Source: Psilocybe azurescens (Eukaryota > Basidiomycota > Agaricomycetes > Agaricales > Agrocybaceae). From it: DNA of 64,000 nt. The stretch's first letter is position 1. Each line of letters starts with the position of its first letter. Below are positions 46,501 through 58,152 of the stretch, piece by piece. The position numbers and the translations under genes were made by a program. Under the pieces are notes generated by a model. That model was not told the origin of the DNA, did no database searches, and was given only the letters and a program-made list of their open reading frames with translations. The stretch is taken from positions 53,381 to 117,380 of the forward strand of contig JAJIRX010000793.1 of assembly GCA_023853785.1 (NCBI GenBank), read 5' to 3'.

Positions 46501-47310
46501 CCAACGTATGCGGATGTGTCCCAGCAGCAGCAGCAGCAGCAGCAGCAGTTGTTCTCGAGGGGACAGTTGGTGGTGCATCAGCATCAGCAGCATCAGCAAC
46601 AGCCACCGCAGGATTCGTATGCGCAACATGCGAGTCGTGGAGGGTTGTATGAGGCTTTGGGCGGTGTCGGCGTTGTCGGTGATGAGACCGTGGCTGGGGC
46701 AGGGAGTGGGAGGGAGGAGGCGACGGGGGCGACGGCGTATTTGCATCAGCCCAAGCCGCAGTATTCGTTGGGCGGGCGGACTGTGCTGCCCTTGCCTCTG
46801 CAGCGCGAGCGCGAGAGGGAGCGGTATACGTCTTCGTCGCTGCAGTATCCGCCTCAGCAGCAACAGCAACAGCAGCTTCAACAACAACAATTGCACAATT
46901 ATCAGCTTTCACCGCTGCAGCAGCATCGGGAGTTCTCGAGAACAGGGTCGCATGCGCAAGCGCGACCACAGGCTCATACTCACACTCTGCCACGACCCCA
47001 GCCGCAGACGTGGGGTACGATGACGGTCCCGCCGCTGCAGCTGCAGTCACCTATGTTGATTTACTCGCGGCATTCGAATTCGTTGCACCGGCAGCAGGAT
47101 ATGGATATGGATATGGATGTTGAGTCGATGTATGCTGCGGTGGGAGCGGGAGCGGATGCGGGTGGTGCGAGTGGTATGAGTCCTGCGGTTGGTCCTCCGG
47201 GTGTGGGTGCAGGGTTGAGTTCGGGTTCGAGTTTGGTGCCCCCAATACGAATGCGAGCTCGAGCTGGAACTCGTCGCTTAAGAGGTCGTGGAGCGCTGTT
47301 GGGTCTTAGG
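43580..47310 (+). CDS. wc-1: WC-1-like blue-light receptor (LOV and PAS domains)
   Basis: Exon 1 is 43580-43752 and exon 2 starts at 43818 after a 65-nt intron. A LOV domain runs from about 44010 (NATVHLGPVDLTCSFVVVD) through GRNCRFLQAPGG at 44191-44226, whose Cys forms the flavin adduct in this family, to YYVGFQVDLTEQPNAILEKL. A second PAS follows (HLFLLEASPDFIHVVSLKG, RRVLGYEAHEMVGRCLADYA; SVDLLFRAKTKMGRYVWVEC), then a third PAS-like region (MRDVLGWTAEEVVG, SKVRCLMRTRDGGCVDVWFV). A coiled coil (SWQYELQQLRFANARLEEEI) and a Gln-rich tail complete it. No GATA zinc finger is seen, as reported for basidiomycete WC-1, which acts with WC-2 in the nucleus. Frame changes near 44545, 45145, 45575 and 45900 (two in G runs) are unexplained: sequence errors, unplaced introns or true breaks. 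The end could be 47310 or 47373. Confidence 0.85.
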
Positions 47311-49145
47311 CATCCCTTTCGTCTCATGTGTCTCTGCCTGTCTGTGTTCAGGTGCGGGGTTGATTTGCTTTGATTTGCTTCCTTTTCTTCTTGGAATGTG
47401 GGCGATAGATATGTTCTTGTATATAGCCATGGATATTGGAAGAGGTTTTTCTTTCTTTCTCATGTCATGCATGTATATTAGTTCTCTTTTTCTCTTTTCT
47501 CTACATCTTCATCCATATGCTTTTTCATCGTTTGTTGTCGTCTTTCTGCTTTATCTCTGTCTCTGTCTCTTTTTCATCGAATCTTCTTTCCATCATTTTT
47601 TCTTACTACATACATAAAAGTTGCATGGAACAATCGCTCGCTTTTTCTTTTCTTTTCAATACTGTCCGTTTAATTAAGGTTACCTCGCTTTGCTTTGCTC
47701 TGTTTCATTTCCTTGTTATGAACCATAGTACCGCATGTATATCAAAAATCATCTGCATCTGCATCACCTGTCGTCTCGACATATCGTATATCTTAGTTAT
47801 TTTTCTTCTTTCCATAGTTGCTTGTTGTGTATTGCTAAATGTCACTGTGTGATATAAAATAGAGCAGGAGCAGCATTGTCTCGACTCTTTGTTCGGTTAT
47901 GTCTGGCAATTAGTTATGGTGGAGAATTAGAACCGGACTCTGAAGTCCTTATACTGTGCAGAACAAAAAGCTGTTATTAATCCGAGTCCACCGAAGATAC
48001 AGTAGGGAATCAAGATACTTGTAGATAGTGTGTTGTGTGTGGCGGCTGACGCTAAAACTTGCGGCAAGTTCGAAGTTGAACTAGGATCTTTTGATGCGGT
48101 ATCGTATACAGATGTGTTCCGCGATTCAGAGCTGAGTCTGCAAGGGATCAGAATGTCACAGTCAAGAATTAGGACAGGCCTTTGAAATCGGGGGAAAAAA
48201 CTGAATTGAAAGGGAAAGGAAACCCGTTCTGATCTCCTGATTGCAAGTCGATAATAAATTGTGGCCAGAGATATTTGTTCAATTCGGACCACGGTCGTGT
48301 AGCTTTAAACTTCTGGGGATATGGCCTTCACACGACTGGAGTGAAGAGAGGCCCGGATCATAGTTGACGCTGGGAGCGCAAGCACAAGCGCCGTTTACAA
48401 GTCATACGGAACTTCAAGCCTGGATCTGGGAGATCGATCCGCCGAGTTGCGAGCCGGCGATGCTCTGCGATTATCGATGTGCAGTTTGTGATAGGCTACT
48501 CGACATCTTAACGAGATAAATTTGACAGTGGAAAAGATGGGGATACTGTCTGATACTGTGAAGGAGGACCTTATGACGGCTTATGACGGCCGTTGACGGA
48601 AACAGACGGAAACAGTGCTCTTCGACCGATGACGATTTGCGAGGCAAGACTTGACGGCCGCGCGCGTGGTTTAAGCCGCATAAACGCCCGAATTTAGCGG
48701 GTTATCTGGTACTGAAGAAAACTCGCGCTGCTTAGATTGAAAACAGGTCGAATTGCGGTACCAGTTGTTACCAGTCCCCCTGAGTGCTAGCTAAGGTCCA
48801 AGAGACTACGAGGATCGAACGGTTGAAAGCAAGGCGAAAAACTCCCGTATGGAGAAGCTGGGGTAAATGCGGGGAACAAACGAATCCAGCTCTCCTCTAG
48901 GCGCCGCCCAGACTATTGGAAGTTAATTCAGAAAACATAGGGCGCTTCGTGATAAAATCGATTGGTAGTACGGCCGGGATGTGGTAGAAAGATGGAACCG
49001 GGAGTCTCGATGATTGGCCTGGGCGGAGTGTGGAATAGTTCCGGAGGACATGTGATAAGCGGATGCCGATTCTGGTTTCGGACAACCGGTACTATAAGTT
49101 GCAACGGACAGCGACCAGCCATCCAACCTTGTCTCCCTTTCCATT
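47311..49145. other. Intergenic region between wc-1 and the PDK gene
   Basis: 47400-47850 is T/C-rich, like a 3' UTR. On the minus strand about 47930-48140 reads LPQVLASAATHNTLSTSILI then PYCIFGGLGLITAFC and KDFRVRF, possibly the terminal exon of a one-pass membrane protein, not identified. At about 48570-48620 short TTATGACGGC and ACGGAAACAG direct repeats occur. Confidence 0.4.
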
Positions 49146-50970
49146 ATGTCCGCAGGATTCAGAATAACCCCTGCGATATGGGACAAGATCCACCATTTCG
49201 CCTCGTTTCCACAGACTGGAGGTTAGTCTCAAGCTTAGTCTTTGCTATCAGCCTTCTCAGCTATTGTAGTCTCCCTGCAGCAGATGGTCTTGTTCGGCCA
49301 GAATCCTAGTCAGGGGACCCTGCTCAAAGCCAGTCAATTCCTCGCAGGTGCGTGCTTCTAGGCCTGCTGGTCTTGGAGGTGGCGTATCTCATTCCTCTCC
49401 GCCCACAGAGGAACTCCCTGTTCGCCTCGCACACCGCGTCAAAGAACTCGACGAACTACCGCACAATCTCAGTGCCATGCCTTCCATTAAGAAAGTCAAA
49501 AACTGGTACGCCCAGTCGTTTGAGGCGAGCTAACTGCATTTCATTCATCGTGTGACACGTCTCTGACTTTGCTGGTCTAGGAACTCATCACATTCCCGCC
49601 CATCGTGCTGCCGGCCAACATCCGCAAGGCTCTTATGATAACCCGACCAGATGAACTTCATCTGCCAGAGTCAAAACCCAATCTGTTTAATGACCCGTAT
49701 TCAAGTCAATACCAATCGTCTGCGAACGGGAGTGGGAATGGATTTAACAAGCTCAAACTCCGGGTACCCATGGAACGAAGGTCCGCTGCCTTCTTTAGTT
49801 TTTTTTCACAGCCGTGACATCTTATGCTGATTGTTTGGTGGAAACGTGTAGATACTACGCGAATACCAACAACATTACGTGGCCGCCTGAAGTGCAGGAC
49901 TACAACAAGCGATTTACGAAGCTGCTGGAACACATCAAAAGTCGGCACGACCCAACGGTAACGACGGTCGCACAGGGTGTCTTGGAGTGGAAGCGCAGTC
50001 AGAACGCGCGACATATTGGGCTGGACATGCAGGCGTGGCTCGATCGATTCTATCTGTCGCGTATTGGGATTCGATTCCTCATAGGACAGCGTGCGTCCCG
50101 TGGTTTCTTCTCTCTCGTGTTTTGTGCTTATTTGCGCATATCGCTAGATGTTGCGCTAAACACGCAGCAGGCGCATGCGGATTATGTTGGGATCATCTGT
50201 ACAAAAGCTGTTCGTCCTCTTCCCTTTCTCATCAATATCGCAGGCTGATTCTTTCTTCTCAGAATGTGCACGATATCGTGCAAGAAGCCATCGAAAACGC
50301 GCGCTTCGTCTGCGAGGAGCACTACGCCATGTTCAAAGGACCGCCCGTGCAGCTCATCTGCCCCAAAGACCTCACCTTCCCCTACGTCCCGGGCCATCTT
50401 TCGCACATCTGCTTCGAGCTGCTCAAAAACTCCCTCCGCGCCGTCGTTGAGCGGTACGGCGTCGACCAGGAGGATAACTTTCCGCCGATCAAGGTTGTGG
50501 TTGTGGAGGGCAAGGAGGATATTACGATCAAAATCTCGGATGAGGGGGGCGGTATTCCGAGGAGCGCAATTCCGCTGATTTGGACGTACATGTATACGAC
50601 GATGGAGAGTCAGGGTATTGGGAGTGATTTCCAGACGAATGATTTTAAGGCACCGATGGCTGGGTTTGGGTATGGGTTGCCGCTTTCGAGATTGGTGCGT
50701 TGCTCTTTCTTTCTCACCTTTCCCGTCATCCTTTTGCGTCTTTCCTGCTTTTTCACTCCCTTTCGCCTTTCATACGGTCCCTGTCAACTGCACTTGCGCC
50801 TCTCTTCTGTTCTCCAACTTTTATGTCACAGCTTCTAACACGTTTATCTATTCTTATAGTATGCGCGATACTTTGGAGGCGATCTGCGGCTGATATCGAT
50901 GGACGGCTTCGGGACGGACGTGTATATCCATCTTAACAGACTGTCGAGCAGTCGCGAGCCGCTGCCTTAG
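49146..50970 (+). CDS. Mitochondrial pyruvate/branched-chain dehydrogenase kinase (PDK family)
   Basis: Eight exons (49146-49221, 49270-49347, 49409-49524, 49581-49780, 49852-50090, 50148-50209, 50263-50694, 50860-50970) give 1314 nt and 437 residues. An N-terminal four-helix part includes [22 protein letters not shown](E)[37 protein letters not shown] and FLIGQHVALN. The GHKL ATPase part has the N box ([16 protein letters not shown], about 309-324), G1 ([10 protein letters not shown], about 349) and G2 ([18 protein letters not shown], about 391). These enzymes phosphorylate the E1alpha subunit of the dehydrogenase complex and switch it off. The start fits the family ([14 protein letters not shown]), although an obvious presequence is short. 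The third intron begins with GC (49525-49580, GCGAGC...TAG). The last intron is unusually long (165 nt) and pyrimidine-rich. The frame is intact. Confidence 0.93.
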
Positions 50971-51436
50971 TCTTAGGTTGTCCGGTGCTGTAGTATGGGA
51001 GAGTGGATGGGAGGGCGGGAGGCGGGAAGGAAGACAAAGATTGGCAAAGGAACATTTCTTTTTTTGTGTACGATATCCTTTTTCGTTTTTTATATTATTT
51101 GGAGGGGTGGATTTATCGTCTGGTATGGTACAGGCCAGATACTCATTCGCTTTCTTTCCTTTCTTTCTTTTTACATACTTCTGTTCCCCGTTCCTTCGTC
51201 TTTTCTTTCCTTCCGTCCATCCGTCCGTGCATGTGTAATATGTATTATTATTAATGACCAATGCCATTGTATCAAGTAGATCATAATATGTTTATGTTCT
51301 CGTGTTAAGTCGACCGTCACTTTGCTTATTTGAGCCATTAACTCGGGAGGAATATTCGCAACGGTAAGAAACTTCGAGTCTGATCCCGGAAGGTTGCCAG
51401 GCAGAACGTCGGCAGCAGGTCAGAAAAGCATGTGTT
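50971..51436. other. 3' flank of the PDK gene
   Basis: T-rich, with open frames of low complexity. No separate gene seen. Confidence 0.5.
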
Positions 51437-51534
51437 GGCGCTATAGTGTAGTGGTTATCACTCGAGATTCTGATCATCCAATATGTAGTTATTCACCGAT
51501 TTCTCGTAACCCCGGTTCGAATCCGGGTAGTGCC
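51437..51534 (+). tRNA. tRNA-Gln(CUG) with a 27-nt intron
   Basis: The acceptor stem GGCGCTA pairs with TAGTGCC. The D arm contains the A box (TAGTGTAGTGG). The anticodon stem CGAGA pairs with TCTCG around the loop TTCTGA-T with anticodon CTG, and the T arm CCCGG-TTCGAAT-CCGGG is perfect. The intron (51474-51500) lies one base 3' of the anticodon, the canonical position. The mature length is 71 nt before CCA. A T5 terminator follows at about 51537-51541. Confidence 0.95.
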
Positions 51535-51630
51535 TTGTTTTTGCTTATTTCTTGTTCTATAACCCAGATTTTTAAGAGGTGCGTGTGGCCTGCTTTGGCT
51601 TGTGAAGTGATAAAGGGGTGCCACTATATA

Positions 51631-51718
51631 GGTGCTATAGTATAATGATTTGAAATTCTAATGCTCCAACTGTGAACTTGGACTTTTTGTAATCTTAGTT
51701 CAAATCTGAGTAGTGTGC
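51631..51718 (+). pseudogene. Decayed duplicate of tRNA-Gln, intron included
   Basis: Aligns along its length with the tRNA at 51437-51534: GGTGCTATAGTATAATGATT, then AAATTCTAATGCTCC at the anticodon/intron, then TTAGTTCAAATCTGAGTAGTG. Most differences are G-to-A or C-to-T. The anticodon triplet has become CTA. Stems no longer pair well (TGAAA against TTTTTG), so it is presumably inactive. Confidence 0.75.
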
Positions 51719-51883
51719 TTTATATTTTTTTGAAGTGCTACTCAAATCATGCCTAAATCAGATAGCAAACTGGTCATGCATCAGTATTATGTATGTCCAG
51801 AGCTGCAAAAATCACTGGCTATCACTGTATATCATATGATATTGATAATCACCACTGGTGACATCCACTATCTACCAATATCC

Positions 51884-52724
51884 AGCTGTCATGCCTCTGT
51901 TGTTCACCACTGGATGCCATAAATGATCAGTAAACACAAGAGGTGTCAGATCCACCAATCGCGACCATATCTCCCCACGGGGGGTGGGTACTACCCACCC
52001 CCAAAAAGGATGGCCACATAAGCAAGACAAGCGAACGGCAAGACTCAAAGTTGGAAGCTTCGGCAAGTCCGGCATTTGGTGCAGAATCAACAAGCGACAC
52101 GAGAGATTCTTTGGACTCTTGACTCCTGTCGCCTCTGACGGTTGGACGTGTATTTCCAATCAGCGTCCACACCAACATATCCTTTATATCATGGCAAGCT
52201 GATGATGTACATAGTGTATCACATGTCCTATATCAATCTATTTTATCACCTTCGTTTTGTCAAAACTTGAGTACTGCTTCGTCTGTTAACTTCATTCAGA
52301 TATCTTCTTGCTTCTCAGATCAGACTACTGCACAATACTGATGTCTTTCTTTGAGACGTTGTCCTTGATTCTGACCTCTGGTTTGCTGTAGCCTGTTTCA
52401 GCCATGACTTTTTGGGCGGAACTTGTAATGAAATTCCTTGAGTTGCATTTACAGACCCAATACTTACATATATGTGACTTTAAACTTTAAAAACCTGTTG
52501 TTTTGCGTTCAGAACGAGAGTCTTAGAGTTACCACAGTTGGGACGTGGCAGAGTTGGTTGAAATTTGATGGCAATGGGCCACGCCGTTCGAATGCCGACT
52601 CTCGGAAATGACCGGTTGTGCTTTGTCATGGTTGAATCTGACGGCCGGCGATCGGTGGATCTGACACCTCTTGAGTAAACATCATCACATGTCAATTTCA
52701 ACCAGCATTGGAGGATGACAGCTA
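51884..52724. mobile_element. Inverted-repeat element, about 840 bp
   Basis: The left end AGCTGTCATGCCTC and the right end (reversed) AGCTGTCATCCTCC extend into inverted arms sharing GTAAACACAAGAGGTGTCAG / GTTTACTCAAGAGGTGTCAG and GATCCACC(A/G)ATCG. No coding capacity and no convincing target duplication. Probably a MITE of undetermined superfamily. Confidence 0.6.
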
Positions 52725-52808
52725 ACAGTAACTGACATTAGCTGGCACTGTAAACTGCACTCTGCTACTGTTATCTATTGGGTCATGCTGGTATATACTA
52801 TATACCTA

Positions 52809-54417
52809 CAGTGGCTCAAAAAACTGTCCTGCTTTTTGCAACTTTTGAATTAAATTGCTAATAACATGAGAACCCTTCAACTAAAAAATCTAAAATTAAT
52901 ATATGTTATAGTTGAACATGTGACCTTCATAATTGCCTACACAATCATGTGATTTGGATCAAAAATGATTGGGTAATAAAATAGACAAAATAATACAAAA
53001 GTGGGACAATTGTTTGACCCTCTATTTAATACTTAGTATGACCACCTTTTGCCTTGATAACAGCCTCCATTCTCCTTGGTATACTTTCTATGAGATTTTA
53101 GCATGTTTCTGGAGGGATTTTGTTCCATTCTGCAGCCAGTCTCTCCCATAATTCAAATACTCCTTTGGGTGGTATTTCATAGGTGTTCATCTGCCTTTTG
53201 AGGTGCACCCACAAGTGTTCAATGGGGTTGATGTCAGGGGATTGAGGAGGCCATTCCATAATCTCAATGTTGTTATCCAAAACCACTAACTGGCCCTTTT
53301 GGAGGTGTGTTTGGGGTCATTATCCTGCTGAAAAATCCTCTCTCCCTCTGTCATCTCCAAGTTTTCAAAGCTTTCATCCAGCCCATGCTCCAAAATCTCA
53401 CAGTATTGCACTGCATTCATCTTTCCCTCAACCTCCACAAGTGTCCCCACTCCATTCCAGCCCATACACCCCATACTATGAGATTATTCCCTCCTCCATG
53501 CTTGACAGTTGGTGTGGTTGTCCTATCAGAGATTGATTCACCCCTAGGTTTCCAGGTGTACACCTTGCCATCTGAGCCAATCCTGTTGATCTTTGTTTCA
53601 TCTGACCAGAGTATCCTTTTCCAGTCCTCCACAGTCCAGTTTGCATGGGTCTGAGCAAATTTGAGGTGCTTTTGATGATGAATAGCTTTAAGAAGAGGTT
53701 GCTTTGATTTGACAACAGAGCACAAATTGTTTTTCTTAAGGGCATTTCTGACTGTTTGGGGAGAAACAGAAGAGGTGATGGCATTGTTGATATAGTGGGT
53801 AGCCTGAACAGCATTGTCCAGTTTTCCAGTAGTGATTTGGCATACAATTGCTTGTTTATGCCTTGGGGTGAGCTTGGAAGGACATCCATTTTGTTGTTGT
53901 TCTTGTCAGAATTGATCTCTTTCTTGATCCTTCCTATGGTAGACTTCCCAAAACCAGTTTTGGACTCTATTTGACAAACAGAAAAGCCTTCTTCAAGAAG
54001 AGAAATGATAGAGGAGTGCTGAGAGAACTTCATGTGGTAATGGAAAGAAAGATGTGGTAGTGGAAAGAAAGAAAGATTGTTAAACTTGAATTCAACATAA
54101 TAAACTTTTATAAATAGTGTCACATGATTTTGTTTATTTTTCTCACAATTTATACAGTGCAATTTTCCTTGTTATATGGTACATAGATATTAGCATTATT
54201 ATAGTGGGTCAAACAACTGTCCCACTTTTGTATTATTTTGTCTATTTTATTACCCAATCATTTTTGATCCAAATCATATGATTGTGGAGGCAATTATAAA
54301 GGTCACATGTTCAACTATAACATATATTAATTTCAGATTTTTTTAGTTGAAGGGTTCCCATGTTATTAGCAATTTAATTCAAAAGTTGCAAAAGCAGGAC
54401 AGTTTTTTGAGCCACTG
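52809..54417. mobile_element. Tc1/mariner element 1 (1609 bp) with TA target duplication
   Basis: Flanked by TA (52807-52808, 54418-54419). Termini CAGTGGCTCAAAAAACTGTC and complement. The terminal inverted repeats are long, about 220 bp (52809-53028, 54198-54417), with few mismatches, suggesting recent activity. Confidence 0.93.
53098..54033 (-). pseudogene. Tc1-type transposase of element 1, frameshifted
   Basis: From MKFSQHSSIISLLEEG (helix-turn-helix, with GFGKSTIGRIKKEI) to a terminus near RLAAEWNKIPPETC. Catalytic motifs are present: WSDETKINRIGSDGKVY, QQDNDPKHTSK, and SPDINPIEHLW, a DD34E-type Tc1 arrangement. Frame changes near 53870 and 53460 and a stop after TSKRAS near 53286 mean that no full protein can be made from this copy. 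Confidence 0.85.
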
Positions 54418-54939
54418 TATAAACAGTGCTTTAGCTTAGTATCTTTCAATAGTAATCAATGATGGCTTCTATTTGGTACTGGAATACCCTGTATATTGCT
54501 GATGAACTAGGACTAAATACTGAGAATTTCTCTATATGATGGCTGTGCCATTTTGAGAAAAAATTGAAAGTTTGACTTCTTGAACAATTATATGTAGACA
54601 GCTCCATAGATTACCCAGCTCATATTGTGCCTTGATAATAATTTTGTCTGGCTCTTGGTTGTACTTAAAACATAACTTTTTTTAAAAAAAAAATTATTAA
54701 GTGGCTCCTGCAGGTTGTGTGCTAACTTCTCCAGTTAGATGACCATGCTAGTCATAGAAAAGTTGAACTAGTTGATAATCAACATCTTATTAGTCAATTT
54801 GCAAGTTTCTAAAGACCTAGTAAGCCAATGTAAGCCTATTGGAATATTCTTTCTAGTATATATTCCAGGTAATCTATGTATTGTAAATGATATTGATGTA
54901 GAAATCAATATAATTTAGAAAATGGATAAAGTGGCTATA
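54418..54939. other. Spacer between Tc1 elements
   Basis: AT-rich, with an A9 run near 54685. No feature recognised. Confidence 0.5.
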
Positions 54940-56260
54940 CAGTGAGGAACAAAACTACTTGTAGCCAAAAAAAAAGTAACTGTGATTATATAATGTGATA
55001 GTTGTCAATTTTGCATTCAAATGAAAATTTTAGGTCCTATTTCTCTCTACATTTTTGTATTTGCACAATGTAATGGTACATCCAAAGACCTCAGATCACC
55101 AGCACTCACCTGCAACAAAGAATCAGCTTGTTGGTGCTGTTGAAGCAGCAGCATGCCTTGGTCTCTCTGACAGCACATGCAATATCATCAAGAAGTTCCA
55201 AAGAAAGGGAAACACTGAGAATGAACAATGCTTTGGCTATCCTCTGAAGCTTACCAATGCAGACAAGCATCATCTTATTTGAACTGCCAGAAAACAGCAC
55301 TGTATTCTGTTTGCAGAGCTTGGCAACCAACTCAGGCTCAATGTCACAAACACAACCATCAGAAATGCCTCAAAGATGCAGGATAACACCATCATGTAGC
55401 CAGGAAGGTGCCATTCCTCACAAAGGCATAGAAAGGCTTGCATGTCTTGGGATAGGCTGTACAGGCTTTTGAAACATTGACAATGTCAAAGGTCATTTGG
55501 TCTGATGAGGCCTATATATATCTTGGTGATGATTGTGGCTGCATTTTTGTGACACAATGTGCAGATAAAGAATTTTGGACAAATGTCTTGTACCCACCTT
55601 CAAGCATTTGCCTATATGTGTGATGGTTTGGGCATGCATCATAGAGGGGGAAAAAAGGGCCACTTCTTGTGCTTGAGTATCCAGAAGGCAAACACAGTGA
55701 AATGAATACTAAAAGGTATTTTGAACAGGTTCTTGACAGAGTATTGGAGGATTTCTATGCTGAGGCAAAGCAAGAGCATGGTCTGGTTTATTTTCGGCAG
55801 GATAATGTGTCTTGTCATACCAGTAAACACATGAAGAAGTGGTTTGATGACCATAGCATCCCACTCTTTTACCATCTCCTAAATTCACCTGATCTTTCAC
55901 ACATTGAACCAGTTTGGCATGAGCTAAAAAATCATATAATGTCACCTGCACCCTCTCTCAACTGTCAAAAGCTCAAAGCAGTTGTACACACTGCATGGGA
56001 GGAACTGGACATCACTGATGTTGATAAGTATATTTACATATGCCAGATAGAGTTGCTGCTATTTTTTCAGAATAGAGGTGGACACACCCACTTTTAATTT
56101 CTAATATACATATTTTGCTATCTATTCTTTCATAATATAGAAAAATATTGAGGCTTTCATTGGAAGTTGCACACACTGAACACCATTTTTGTCTCATGAG
56201 AGAGGAGGAAATAATGCCCAGATTATATAATCACAATTCCTTTTTCAGCTACAAGTATAC
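54940..56260. mobile_element. Tc1/mariner element 2, right end eroded
   Basis: The left end CAGTGAGGAACAAAACTA follows TA (54938-54939). Inner repeat ACTTGTAGC...TGTGATTATATAAT occurs at both ends in inverted orientation (about 54955-55000 and 56220-56258), but the outermost bases are missing on the right. Confidence 0.75.
55073..56097 (+). pseudogene. Tc1-type transposase of element 2, frameshifted
   Basis: N-terminal helix region AAACLGLSDSTCNIIKKF. Catalytic motifs VIWSDEAYIYLGDD, VYFRQDNVSCHTSKHMKKW and NSPDLSHIEPVWHELKNHI supply the two Asp and the Glu. Breaks occur near 55280 (stop after KHHLI) and 55640-55670 (between the catalytic halves). The sequence is clearly distinct from elements 1 and 3. 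Confidence 0.8.
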
Positions 56261-56554
56261 CAATGTTTCAAAGTATTTCTAATATATTCTAAATAACTTG
56301 GAAACTAAGAAGGCTAGAGTCGATATTTTAAAGGTAGATAGCCATGGATCACTTATAGGCTCCATGATTTGCTGCTTATAAGCAGATACAATTGGATCAG
56401 TATCTGCTACCTGATTTCAAAGCTTTCTTTTAATTCTTCTTACCTCTATACAGTTCCTTTGATATCTCTAGCCTTTTCAGAGAATATTGAGTATCAAGCT
56501 ACTCTCCCAGCATAGTAATCATCATAACCATTCCCAAGACCTTCATTGTACATA
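56261..56554. other. Spacer between Tc1 elements
   Basis: No feature recognised. Confidence 0.5.
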
Positions 56555-58150
56555 CAGTGAGGACAAAACCATTCAAATGATTTCTGAAGTTGGACTGTTC
56601 CTTGAATAACTCAAGAATAACTCAACCAAACAAGTTCAAACTTTACACAGTGGTAGAGTATCATGTGACTAACATGTTCCAATTTGTTTCATTATGTAAT
56701 CTTAATTCCTTCCTACACTATTCATATTTTACTAGCACAAGTCCATTTGAACGGTTTTATCCATTTCATATACTAAGCATGTGACTTTGTTTAATCAAAG
56801 CAAATAAGTACAAATAAAATCATGTGACTTATTCAACATGTGTATATATACTCTGTGTCCAAGTTCACACTACTCCCACATTCAATTCTCACTCAAACAC
56901 TCATGCGATCACTCACTCCCGCCTCAATGCAACCATGTTCTTGAACTGCTTCGACAAAGGCCAGTCAAGTCATGCTATCTCCACTACCACTGGTATAAGT
57001 GTTGGTTCTATATCCAATATTTGCTCCAAACATTGCTCAACACTTTCCAAATCTGCTGGAGACTGTCCATGCAAGCTTTCATCTGCCGATACCCAATATG
57101 CTATTCGTCTTATCACTTCTCAAAAGGCTGGAAATGCCACTGAGGTTGCCAAAACCCTGCAAGACATGACCAACACATCCTTTTCTGTGAAGACTGTACA
57201 GAGAGCACTCAGGAGCACTGGGATGAAGACTGTAACTAAGCAAAAATGACCTTTTCTCTAAAGAGCATGAGGGCTTAGAATGGACTTGCAGAAGCACACA
57301 AAGACTGGACAGTGAAGGACTGGAAGAGAGTTATATGGTCAGATGAGACCAAAATCAATTGTTTGGGGTCAGATGGGAAGAAATTGGTGTGGAAAAACCA
57401 GGAGAGGGGTTGAGTGACAGGCTGGTACAGGGGACAGTCAAGTTTGGAGGTTCTCTGATGATCTGGGGCTGTATGTTCTGGGAAGGACCTGGATATGCAA
57501 CCAAGATTGATGGGAGGATGGATACTGATCTTTTGTCAGCATTCTGGATGATGAACTTCAAGAATCAATCAGATATTACAGGAAAAAGCCCACAGATATA
57601 TTTTTTCAACAGGATAATGACCCCAAACACAAGAGCAAGAAGGCCTGGAACTGGCTCAAAGACAGTGGTTTAGAAGTTATGAAGTGGCCTCCTCAATCAG
57701 CAGACCTCAATCCAATTAAACACCTTTGGCATCACCTCAAAACTAGACTTGGAGAGTATGATAGGCCAGCATCTGGAATTACAGAGTTGTGGGAGAGAGT
57801 ACAAAGAAGTGGAATGATATTCCAGCCTCTGTCTGTCAAAATCTGATGGTGAGTATGCCTAGAAGGGTTCAGGCTGTATTACAGACAAAAGAAGGCTATA
57901 CCAAGTACTAGAATATTAGAATATTGTTTTATAACATGAGAGAGACAAAACTGTTCAAATGGACTTGTGCTAGTAAAATATGAATAGTGTGGGAAGGAAT
58001 TAAGATTACATAATGAAACAAATTGGAACATGTTAGTCACATGGTACTCTACCGCTGTGTAAAGTTTGAACTTGTTTGGTTGAGTTATTCTTGAGTTATT
58101 CAAGGAACAGTCCAACTTTAAAAATCATTTGAACAGTTTTGTCCTCACTG
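56555..58150. mobile_element. Tc1/mariner element 3 (1596 bp) with TA target duplication
   Basis: Flanked by TA (56553-56554, 58151-58152). Termini CAGTGAGGACAAAAC(C)(A) and complement. Inverted repeats are about 215 bp (56555-56770, 57938-58150). Confidence 0.93.
56935..57846 (+). pseudogene. Tc1-type transposase of element 3, catalytic Glu changed to Lys
   Basis: Starts MFLNCFDKGQSSHAIS; the helix-turn-helix region is followed by SVKTVQRALRSTGMKTVTKQ and a stop near 57248. After frame changes come RVIWSDETKINCLGSDGKKL, FFQQDNDPKHKSKKAWNWLK and ADLNPIKHLWHHLKTRLGEY. The position that is Glu in the DD34E triad is Lys here (AAA for GAA), with 34 residues between it and the second Asp. Both the breaks and this change would abolish activity; the inverted repeats are still well matched. 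Confidence 0.87.
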
Positions 58151-58152
58151 TA

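Noticed and set aside
46135..47245. Long minus-strand Leu/Arg- or Ala/Pro-rich frames
   Set aside because: Shadows of the Gln/CAG-rich tail of the WC-1-like gene on the other strand.
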